From Siphonodentalium dalli (lineage: Eukaryota > Mollusca > Scaphopoda > Gadilida > Siphonodentaliidae), in the NCBI GenBank assembly GCA_032622095.1, contig CP136062.1, positions 155,616,875-155,680,874 of the forward strand: a stretch of 64,000 nt of DNA, in the 5' to 3' direction. Positions 23,700 through 34,400 of this stretch are shown here, piece after piece. Both the position numbers and the translations under genes were made by a program. Below the pieces are notes generated by a model. The model was not told the DNA's origin. It saw only the letters and a list, made by a program, of their open reading frames with translations, and did not search any database. The first letter of the stretch is position 1, and each line of letters opens with the position of its first letter.

Positions 23700-24420
23700 A
23701 TATAATCCACACCAAACTGCTCAGTGCGATAATCATGGGACAAAGTATCTCTGTGCACATGTTTGCTGATGAAAATTAGCTGTACATTTCTGGTGACAAC
23801 CCCTATTGCTTTACAACCATAATGGCACAGTGCAATTATTTTGTGAAATCGTGGATGGTGGCCAATAAACTGAAACTAATTAGTGACAAAACTGAAGAAA
23901 TGTGAGTGTCTAATCTGGCATACGTAAAGAAAGTTAGCATATATGTTATGACTTTTGATGACACTCAAGTTCACACTCCTACAAGCCACATATGCAAGGC
24001 AATATACACTGAACTTCGGCGACACTGGAAAATGAGAAAATACATTCAAAACGACTCAATTTTTTAAAAACGTTAGTCATCTCTAAGTATCAGTCGACCT
24101 GACTACTACAATTCTATTTTAATTGGTGTACTATATAATCAGGTATCTCAGCGTCTGCAGAAAACTGTTGCAATGATAGTTCTATGTCGTAGAAGATCTG
24201 ACGACAGATGCAATCTGCAAGAATTACATTGGCTACCTGTAGCAGACATAATTCTGTATATACGACGGGGAACTATCCTAGCATATATTCAATGGTATGA
24301 AACACGCGATCCGTGGAATATATCACTTCATTCTTACACTGCCCTTCAAGTTTGTGGACATTCAATGTTAGCCATCCTTGCGTACTTGCCTTGAGGGCTT
24401 ATTGAAATGCTACTCTAGTG
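23700..24420 (+). pseudogene. CR1/L2-like reverse transcriptase C-terminal remnant
   Basis: Seen across frames: a FADEN-LYIS relic of the YADDTQLYIS box; a WMVANKLKLI-SDKTEEM block; and then RLQKTVAMIVLCRRR followed by LQELHWLPVADII, the hallmark of the C-terminal region of CR1/L2-type LINEs. It contains stops and is short. Copy B lost most of it: its counterpart jumps from about 61,913 to the equivalent of about 24,530. Confidence 0.75.
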
Positions 24421-25373
24421 AGTAGTTTAAGAATACCAATGCTGATAAATAACTTTAGGAATAGCCATTAAATAAATAAATAAATATTACACAAACATTT
24501 CTTGTAAAAAGTTGGCAAGTCTGATTTCAAAAGGTGATCCACACCGAGTGACCAGACATCTTACTAGCATAGCTGCGCTGAATGTGGGATCCCACATTTC
24601 ATCAAAACCAAGAGACAGTGAAAATTATAATGCATTCTGGAGGACTATTGCCTACATGTCTCTGATTGGTGTAGAAACCTACCAAATTATAAAAAAAATA
24701 CGTCTCTTGTGAGAGAGTTTCGACAGCCCGTGCACCATGCACGCCCGCATCGCCGAAGTGAATTAAGTCACATTAACGTAGTAGATAATTATACAAATTA
24801 TCGCGGTATATTTGCTAAAACATATGGTATATAATACCAATCTCATAATGGAAAGTATCATTTGTTACGTCTTGATTATCTAACCGAGGAACGGCAAGAG
24901 TTGATGCTTGAAATTAACACATGCTTCCAATAATAATCCATACTGGAATCGCAAAGGGAAATTACTGTTTAAAGTTAAATAGCCCTAAATAAAACAAGCA
25001 AATAAGATACAACTCGACATTCCGATTTGTTAGCACCAAATTGGGCACCACTATTTAGCAAATTCCCGCCACATTTATAGTTATATCCTTGATATAAGTA
25101 CTTTAATGGTGTGGTTTATAGATACATGAGTGACGGATAGACGCCGTTGGTGTCAGGGCGGGGGGGGGGCACACAATGAAAACAACTATATTGTAGAATT
25201 CCACTAAACTTGTATGATATATTTATAATGTATAATGTATTCAAACGTTTCAGGCGCGGGTCCAGTGGAATACATTATTTTTCTTTCTTTCGCTTTCCTT
25301 CAAGTTTATGGACATTCAATGTGAGTCATCCGAACTTGCCTTGAGGGCTGATTGAAATGCTACGCGGATGAGT
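24347..25373 (+). repeat. Pair of ~76 bp direct repeats (24,347-24,422 and 25,298-25,373)
   Basis: Both contain CCTTCAAGTTT.TGGACATTC followed by CTTGCCTTGAGGGCT and GAAATGCTAC. The first is at the end of the CR1/L2-like remnant, so the second may be another LINE 3' end. Copy B keeps only part of the second (about 62,665-62,730). Confidence 0.75.
24424..25297. other. AT-rich region with a G homopolymer
   Basis: A run of 10 G at 25,160-25,169 is 13 G in copy B (62,543-62,555). No gene is recognised. Confidence 0.6.
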
Positions 25374-26640
25374 CTTTATTCGTCTCCATGGTATACTATG
25401 AACTTCTGTCGTACATCTCCATCAACCTTGTATAAAATGTTCTCAACGCCATGCTATAGGGATTCTAATGGTTTAGTTTAACCATACATCAGTCGATGTC
25501 ATGGTTGGGGATCAAGGAAGGAACATGATACAAACTTCTTTGTCATCGATTGCCACCAGACGAATACATAGTGGAATTTAGATTGTACATGGCATTTAGG
25601 GTATGATTTAAAGTTGGCAAAGTGCACCGTCGAAGTGAATGATGGACCCGAAGCTCTTTATAATGTGTTTTCACTGGGGCCCGAACCATTCAATTGTATA
25701 AAGGTTACACCCCCACTATTTCAGAACCAAATAAGTCCAATATGAACATATGTGGATATTTAAGTCAGACATGAACCTATTTGTACGAGAGTGTTCTGGA
25801 AATGTATATGTATGCGTCTATATGATATACTGCACTACATGGTGTACTTTAAAGTCACATGGCGGTATGCGCTCCGAAATACACCTAATAATATTCGCTG
25901 TAGATTTTTCCCGGTATCGAAATAGGTCGAGATATACTTCCATTTTACGGCAGTATAGTCCCAGACAGACGCATTGAACTCATACAAAATATAACTTTGA
26001 AGGTGTTTGTGTGCTAAACAAACAACAGCCATGTCACGGCATGGCACATTAAAGATAATTCTGTGTTACGCTATTCCTGATATTGTAGAAATAAAGAGCG
26101 TTTGTTTCACTTCTGTGCGAAAAATTGAAAACAGCTGGAAGATGTATGTGACCATGGCAATTATTTATCAGAGCATATATATGATGCCGGAATATAAATA
26201 GTTCGTGTATCTGTCAACCTATATTATACCTCCTACTAAATTAGGCAGACAAATATTTGGAAGCTCGAATGAGCCATGTCCGTTTAACATACTAAACACA
26301 TGGTGCGTTCTAAATCAGGAATCGAAGTCGGATAAACCATATTGTAATACGACCTTGCCTAAACCTACACACAAGGCTCGTCCTGATTGGTCAGTATCCT
26401 GTATTCCCATGCAGACGCGGACCGTCCTTTTGTAGTACAATTCTAGATATTTTGAATTGTACCACAAACAATGTGGTACAATCAGTGAAATGCTGCCAAC
26501 GCCTCGAAATTTCAGAAGTCAAACCATACGGCCATTGGCTAATGTCATGCTAAAGACTGAAGAAAGAGACATATAATGACTAACTACTGTATTATACTGA
26601 TTTTTAGTTAAGTTAGAACAAAAATAAGTCTTAAATGAAT
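25374..26640. other. AT-rich end of copy A, no supported gene
   Basis: Short frames are mostly shared with copy B but match no family. The part near 26,190-26,280 resembles 30,150-30,215 (shared TATTATACCTCCT-like text and CTCGAATGAG.CAT), suggesting an old dispersed repeat. Two overlapping hairpins lie at 26,435-26,480. Confidence 0.5.
26435..26480. other. Two overlapping, mutually exclusive hairpins
   Basis: GTACAATTC (26,435-26,443) pairs with GAATTGTAC (26,454-26,462). TGTACCACA (26,458-26,466) pairs with TGTGGTACA (26,472-26,480). The shared bases make the two stems alternatives. The same sequence is in copy B at about 63,795-63,840. Confidence 0.6.
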
Positions 26641-26833
26641 TTGTTTGCCACAAAAACAATGGAAAGGGTTCGTCGTTCAAAAGTGACGCTATGTTTCACT
26701 ATCAGGTCTAAGAGAAGAATTGTTTGGTGGAAAATCATACCACGCAGAGCTAGAAACTGGGCTATTATATAACAGTTTGAACACATGTCACTACAATTTC
26801 GACCAAAACATACAGTCGAATTACAAAAGAAAT

Positions 26834-26948
26834 AAATACACTGCGCATCGACGTGTATAGTATAATTTGACCACATAAACTGATTGTACTACTCCGCTTC
26901 GCGTCGTCCTACAATCAGTTTCTTTGTGGCCGATGCGCAGTGTATTTA
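26834..26948. repeat. Hairpin-forming inverted repeat
   Basis: AAATACACTGCGCATCG (26,834-26,850) pairs with CGATGCGCAGTGTATTT (26,931-26,947). CCACA.AAACTGATTGTA (26,871-26,888) pairs with TACAATCAGTTT...TGTGG (26,910-26,929). An unpaired insert of about 20 nt sits on the left side. It may be a small MITE or fold-back. Confidence 0.8.
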
Positions 26949-28060
26949 TGTCTTAAATAGATAAGAGCAACATCTCTATAAAGTGTCGCACAATTAACTA
27001 AACTTATATAGTCATCTCCGTGATATGATGTATTCGTTTTAAAGTATAGTTTTCATACTCATAAGAGTCGCCGATAGATAAAGGAATCGCTATATGGCTA
27101 GTTAGGTGTTTCAAAGTGGGCAGATAGGCGCCGTTGGGTATGAGGAGCAAGAAAACAACAGCATTTATTATAGGCATCAACATGATACTAATCGTGCGGC
27201 TTGAAGATAAAGATTTTCTGAATTGGGGTGGAGTTGATGCATTAAATTGATAAAGACGGAGTTACCGATATCAAAATGTTTGGTTAGTTTTTAAAGATCT
27301 ACAGTCCGATTTAACACCAGATGACCGAATTATCTGAGATAATGACCAGTTTACCGGGACAATGAAAAAGGAAAACTGAATTCAATTATCATCTGTTCTA
27401 TGGCACGAGCGTCGCGACAATTGACAAAGGCATATACACCAGGTTTACGCGTATACAATATCATAATTAGAAATGCTGTGTATTATATTCCATGTTTGGG
27501 CAACGGAATCATAGCTTCTCTTTATCAGAGACACTCTTTAACAGAGATCGCTGGAATATTGCTCAGTCGACATAAATTGAAGTCGACATCTGACCATCGA
27601 AACCTCCCGCTAATGGACCCAATCATCTTTATTTTGTGAATCAACGTTATTGCTGAGTACTCAGTTGTGATATAGTCTGTAAGATTACTGTGGTAATAAT
27701 CTTCTATAACCGATGTCTATTACACGTTCATTTTGTGTTTACTTCTTGACACGGGTCGAATTAATGGTGTTAAACTAACGACAACAATGTGATTCAGGGT
27801 ATATGATCCATGTATAAGATTGACGTTGTATTATGCCAATTTGTGGAAAACATTAACTACCTTGACCAAATATATTCCTATCAAATGTCCCCATAAAATG
27901 TTCACGTCACTTTAACCTGGACAACGCCGGGTCACCATGCTAGTACTATATATAGCATGTAATAAAATGCGTAGGAGCTGTGAGGAACACACTACTCACG
28001 TGACTATTTCTGGCAAGCAACGTTAGAATGTGATTATGTATTATAATTAGATGAGGATTC
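26949..28060. other. 5' flank of the RGK GTPase gene
   Basis: AT-rich, with no coding signal recognised. It ends in the promoter-like segment described separately. Confidence 0.5.
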
Positions 28061-28105
28061 AGCGTCCTATATATAGAGTCGTAGATAGGGACACCACTCA
28101 TAACG
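27997..28105 (+). promoter_or_regulatory. Candidate core promoter of the RGK GTPase gene
   Basis: A CACGTG E-box lies at 27,997-28,002 and a TATATATA box at 28,068-28,075, so initiation is expected near 28,098-28,108. That would give a 5'UTR of about 75-80 nt before the ATG at 28,181. These are motif matches only; no transcript evidence. Confidence 0.4.
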
Positions 28106-28180
28106 CATTTGCAACTCATCAGTTAATAAACCATCGCTGCACATTTATATCGCACCTTCGATATCCTGTAATTTGTCAAA

Positions 28181-28472
28181 ATGTCTCGTCAAAATTATAA
28201 AATTAATGCTGAGGATCGTGACATGTACTCCTGTCGTTCGTTCAGCTTCACACCAAAAGGACTGATCAACAAGGGGGATTCGCTGCAATCTCTGAGTGAC
28301 GTAAGCCTAACATCAAGTAGTGGCTGTTCTGACTTCTTTTACGCAGACGAATCGGTGCTAGACAAAGAATGCTGCCGTGTAGCTATCGTAGGTTCACATG
28401 GCGTTGGGAAGACGGCGCTGATACGACAATTTATGACGTCAGATTACGTTGGTGATGTTGACGATGTGGAAG
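28181..28472 (+). CDS. RGK GTPase exon 1
   Basis: 97 codons plus one base, containing the start, the N-terminal signature and the P-loop, ending in an acidic GDVDDVE run. A at -3 suits translation initiation. The donor GTTGGT at 28,473 joins in frame to exon 2. An alternative GTACCG donor at 28,477 would shift the frame. Confidence 0.88.
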
Positions 28473-31400
28473 GTTGGTACCGTTAATTTATTTTGATTGT
28501 TTCAAGATTCGAATGGGTACCTAATTAGTACCTAAGGTAATTTCCAGATAATATCAATGTCAAATATAACCAGAACGAGCCACTGGCTTTTTGTCTCTGG
28601 AAGTTACATAATTATAATACATAATACATAACTTTGTTCAGCAAATTGAACGGCACCGATCTCCAGTACCGGGGCTGTATTCAAATCATATATTCCTTTC
28701 TTCAAATCGTCCATTGATGAACTCGCGACTACAAAACCAGGTAAACTGTTCATGTTAGAAATTACACGTGAAAAACATATTTACGGATATCCTTTTTTAA
28801 GTATGTCCCTTGTAATTTGAGTTCATGTCCTCTGTTCCGTTTGTAATCAGCGAATACAAAATAATAACACCGGTCCGTGTTATACAAACCGTTCTGATAT
28901 ATAGAAACCTCGATAAAATCGCCCCTAAATCGTATATTATTCATATATTTGAGTTTTACGATGCGTAAACCAGGCATAATAATAAACGCGATGTGTTGCA
29001 TCCCAAAGGGATAATTACACTCACTTCATTTGCTGTAGTATTTTCCCCATCGATATCCAAATATTAAATGCTTTTAAATAGGGTAATTATATTGGTATGG
29101 GAATTGACGTTGCATATTAAATTTCGCCATGACAACGCAAGGCGTCGCGGCAACGTCACTACAAAGTTCCCAATATTTAACAATAGTTCACAGTTAATCT
29201 ATGTGTGTATATAAGTGTATTACGGGTTGATAGTTTTCACTAAAATAACTATAATTATTAATCGACGTATCATAACAAAATGACAGATTTAATGGCATTT
29301 ATCGTGTCCGACCAAAAACTGTTCGCAATATACAGATATGGTAAATGGACCAATATCATAGCAATTAGACAGGCTGCTTAACAAGAGGTAAACAAATGTA
29401 CGACATATTATAAGACATCACCATCGCGACGAGCACTGACCGAAATCGTGATTGTATGATGTAACCCTTGCTACACTAAAGCATCATTGAATAGTTGTGA
29501 TCCCAAATGAAATGTTCAGACAATAAGCTCAACAAACGACCATTGTCTTTGTTGAACTTATTATCTAGACGGTTCCCTCAACAAATAGGTCTCCTTCTGC
29601 TATATTATGTATCTGTCGTCTGCTTTTATCACATAACATGCCTCCAAACAAATAATAGACTATTCCAACATACCGTCGTGCGTGCGAGTGGGTTAATTTT
29701 GGTCCTAAATATTCACATAGGTTCATATTGAACTAATTTGATGATGACATAATCCCATAGAGAGCTTATACGGTTATTATATGTCGCGTCGATGAAAGAG
29801 TGACAAAAGAATTCCAATATGGGCTTATTTATTATTGAAAGAGTCCCATAATGACTGTTTTAGAACGCGCTTATATGTCCATATAGAGCATATATTGAGC
29901 CTATTTCGCACACAAAAACAAGCCCGTTATAAGCTTATTTTTCACGAGAACAGGCTGACTATTCATATGTACACTTTTCAACTGACTATGAAAATCCATT
30001 TAGTATAGCAAGAGTTAATGCCCCTCACCCAAAGTTAACTTAGTTAAGTATAAAATATTGGAAACGTTTACAACATAGCTGTGACATTGACAGATAATTT
30101 TCCCGAGAATACGAAGCCGGTATATTATTACGTCATGAATTATCAACCAACATGTATCATACCTCCTTCCAAATTATGTTGACATAATATGGAATCTCGA
30201 ATGAGTCATTTGAGGACTTAAAATATTTGTCAAATTTTACTCTTCAGGTACCAAATCGCTTCTATAATAATATATAATTTCAGAAATCAAATAAATCATT
30301 ACATACATTATTGTTTTGGCCATATGAGAGGAAGCTTCATTAATTTTGTGTCACACTGTTGATTATATGATTTATTACATAGCACAGCCCCATATATTGC
30401 AATGAAGAATAAACCAGCCACATTTAGGCCAATACATTATTGCAGGATCACCGCCTAACGATATATTAAGACATGTCTCCTCAGACCTTAAAATATATCT
30501 AGTAGTAATTTTAATTTCCTAGGCAAATATTTTGACAAGAACATTACAATAACATTGAAAATGTCGACAAAAAAGCTTGGAAACACGGAAGATTTCTAAC
30601 ACAGTGTTTTTGGCCAAAAAAAAGAAGCTTGGCATCACAAATTATTAACATCGATATGGAGAATAACAGTGTCGGTAAGATGATGTCATGTTTTATATTG
30701 CTTGCTACTATTTCCAGTTCCGCTTTTTCTAGCTATGCTACTGCTGTAACAGTGCTGCTCACAATTGGTATTCTGAAATTCGATTTGTTGTTTGCATTGT
30801 TTCATTCGCTATATTCCAGAAGATGATGACGATAACATCAAACAGGTGTCTGTCATGTTAAATGGAGAACAAGTCTGGCAATGCTTTAACGAGGAACTAA
30901 CAAACCAGGTATGATCTAATCCATACCACGGACATTTTGCTCCTATTCACTGTCTAAAATATATTTCATGCTAGAAATTAAATATAATGACGGCCGGTAC
31001 GACTATATATATCTCGAGTTTGAAATTAATGATGTATTCATGTTTCCAAACCACCCGTAACTGGCATGGGGCTACAAATGTATTTACTTAAATTACACAT
31101 TTCAAAGATAACATATAGCATATAATTTGTTTTTCAGTCGATGTATTCGCCTAGAATTACAATACTTAAGTTAAGAAATACGTTAGGATTACATATAGAA
31201 TAAAGCTGAGTGTAAAATTTTCAAGAGTGGAATTGTGGCGAGTTTTTAAAACCACAATTCCACTCGTGGTGACAATGTGGTACTGAGGGTGCTATATTCG
31301 AGGGGCACACTTACTCAATTTAAGATATTACGGAAGTAGTGGCACGGGTTACTGTTTATTTAGCAAGTGTCTAAACTCGAGGGAAATGTGCGGCCCAAGC

Positions 31401-34400
31401 AGCCCAACATATTTCTTGATTTATTTTAATTGTGATTTTGCGAAATAGTGAATTGGCATATACTAATAAATGACGCTTCCGCGTGCATCGTCTTGGTCGC
31501 TGCGGGACTTTCAACTCTTCCCAAAACCAGGATCTTTGTTTGTAATGTATGTCATTAAGTGCCTATTCGGGGTTCCAGTTACAACAACAACAATAACAAC
31601 ATCCAACCTATGATTCATGGAAAAATGTTATTAAAAAGTTGATGTACATGATACAATCTAAACGCACAAATACGAAAACAAAGTTTTTTAAATGAGAACT
31701 TTACAAGAAATATTGTTGTCGCTCTGAAACTTCGAAACTATGCAATAACTGGATACACAATTCATTATCAAACAAGAGTATTTTATTTGTCACGTCTCGT
31801 TCCGAAAATATCATTATACACACCATCTGATAACGCAGTTTATTCAGGGACGGGTGTGTAAATAAGGAGCACAGTTAATTGAAAGATGACTGAAAGTTGA
31901 GCCCACAACACTTACACAATGTATGTATGCCTGGGTTGGGCACAGGCTAGAATTTCATATTTGACACATAAATCATTTTAATGTGGGCCGGTATCAAGGT
32001 TAAAAATGGTCACCACTCGGATTTCGAAAACAAATTTATTTCATGCAGATGACAAATTTTGAGAAGTGAGACCAGTATATGTAGCCACTGTTTCGCGGAC
32101 ATCGCTGCTACCTGATACGGGTGTGGTAAAAGTAAAATGAAACATTATTTTCAAAACTAACAAAACATGCTCTAATTATAACCAACCTTTTCTCAATACA
32201 CACACCACATCCCTTTTACCCCTACTGAACATTTGAAACCAGACTGTCACCATAATGGACGTGTCATTTCGTTTGTTTGCGATGGAGACCATATCTACAC
32301 ATTCTATGTATGATACTATGTATAATGATCGTTGACACGCCATGTACATGTATATTTTCAACCGCAATAAGCAATATTGGTTGCGGTTTAACGCCACGTG
32401 GATATTTTCCCCCATCATCTTTTGTTTGAAAAGGTCTAAAAAGCTATTACTATAAATTATTTAAGCTCACACTTCTTGAATCAGATAATTTTAATGAAAT
32501 TTCAGTCGTGCACTGTACCTTGCAGTGTGAATGTTAGCATTTCAGTTAAGATTAAAAGAGCATGATACCTTGAAGAAGTACATATCATTTGAAGAATCAT
32601 CAATGACGACATATACACATTGCTGTGGATAAAGGCGACATATGCCAATATGTACACAAGCAGAGTGGTATATATAACATGAAATGTTCCTTCTAAGTCG
32701 GTAGATTTGCCGAAACATTGTTAGTGAGAATATTGTCAAATTGATGCGATGCCAAACACTCCTGCACGGTGATAAAATAAATTGGAGAATAATCTTTCTC
32801 ACAGTATTTATAATTAACAGATAATATATCAAAACACATCATCATTATTATATATTAAATAAATGCAGTGAATATGGCGAAATAGTTTTCATTAGTTTAT
32901 CGCCGATTGTTGCGTCCAGTATCGAGAAGTAAATATCTACATTTGAGCGAAGTTCAGATATTTTCTATGGAGTACTCACTATTTGCTTGACATTTTCGGC
33001 GATGTTAGTAGAATGACACATTCACCAAATTGGCATAGCGCCTGAATACTAACATATTAGTTTCACGTACCTGCACAGGATACCAATGGTGATATTTGCT
33101 GGTCTTGCAATGACTTGCATGTGACATTCCAGTTTCTGCATGTGTGGGTGCAGACATAAGACAGGGTGCATATCGAATCAACTTAACAAATAATAATTGT
33201 GATATTTAGAGAAGGGACACTCCAGTTTCAGCAGGGCCGGGTGTAAAATGATGGGGGCATCAAACCAGTGCACACTAACTATAATATGAACCCTCAACAC
33301 AATGCCTGGTTAGAGCACAGGTTTAGGATTTAAGATTTGGTTGCAGCATTATTATTTTATTGGGGATATAAATAGACAGAGTGGCATAGACCCATTAATA
33401 TTATGTGACACAAACGACATTTTCGAGCATAACTGGAAGAACGCTATTTCCTAACTCCAACATCAAAACTGTTCTAAATACTCACCATTGGGATTTTCAA
33501 AAACAAATTTGTTTTAATGCAGATGAAAACTTGTAGGTGGTAAAACGGCATCAGCGTCGGTGGCCACTGTTTTGCAGAAATCGGTACTACTGCGGGTGGG
33601 AGGCAACGTAGTCTGAAACACTATTTTTCAAAACTCAAAGAAACCCGATAAAGCTCACAAATTCATAACTAACATTCTCTCAATACACGTGTCATATCCA
33701 AGGTGCCGGCAAACACTGGCACACTATTTAAAGACATTTATCCCTATTGATAATTGTAAAATGTTGAGTGTCGCACCATTATCTAAATGAAAATCGTACA
33801 AGGATTTGTAGAAATTGGCCTGGAACCCTGAAAACATATTATAGTTTATTGATATTTAAAGTGACTTAAATGCGAGGGTTTATTACGCTGTGATATTTTT
33901 GTCTTTTTTGGAGATAATGTTTTAGTTTTGCCACTTTCCTTCAATATCACGTCAAGATATGTCTCTTGTGCCTAAAACGACAGTAATCCGGAACCACACT
34001 AAGGGCGTCTTATTCTGTACAAGCTGGCGGTGTATGTCTTGGTCAAAAGCCATGACTAGTGCTTGATCAATCAATTGAACATAATGCTCGATTATTCCTG
34101 GATGATAATTTACAAGATGCTGATGTTGAGAGGGGGTTCATCGGTCTTTGTCTTGAATAAATTTGTTCTGGATATTCCTCTCGTTATAACTATTAAAGTA
34201 GGCATTTCTACGTTGGCCTTAAGTTTTGTTATATGATGATTCAGTCGTTTCCTAGGATTGCCAAAACTGGAAATGACACTGAGACACTGTTATTTGTATA
34301 TATGTAAATGTTTAGACAATATGTAGTCGGTACGGGTGGGGCATGGAAAGTGTTTTGGACGTGTGCATATTTTATCCACTGCCCAGCTGCGTAGCGCTAT

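Larger units (their letters stand above)
1..26640 (+). repeat. Copy A of a ~27 kb+ direct segmental duplication
   Basis: This stretch aligns collinearly and in the same orientation with 37,030-64,000 through every repeat, LINE, Helitron and exon block. The offset starts at 37,029 bp and drifts to 37,360 bp through indels. Both window edges fall inside the homology, so the ends of the duplication are not seen. Larger differences: A alone holds 3,771-4,147, about 20,925-20,978, about 22,575-22,800 and about 23,846-24,530; B alone holds about 1.36 kb in two blocks within 50,565-52,050, about 96 bp near 57,000 and about 225 bp near 60,205-60,430. Inference: two units of a tandem array. Confidence 0.97.

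Noticed and set aside
28477-28482. GTACCG as exon 1 donor
   Set aside because: It would add 4 nt and break the phase with exon 2, whereas GTTGGT at 28,473 joins in frame to a family-consistent sequence.
30629-30826. Small hydrophobic protein before exon 2
   Set aside because: It runs across the exon 2 acceptor in another frame; low-complexity hydrophobicity in AT-rich intron DNA is expected by chance.
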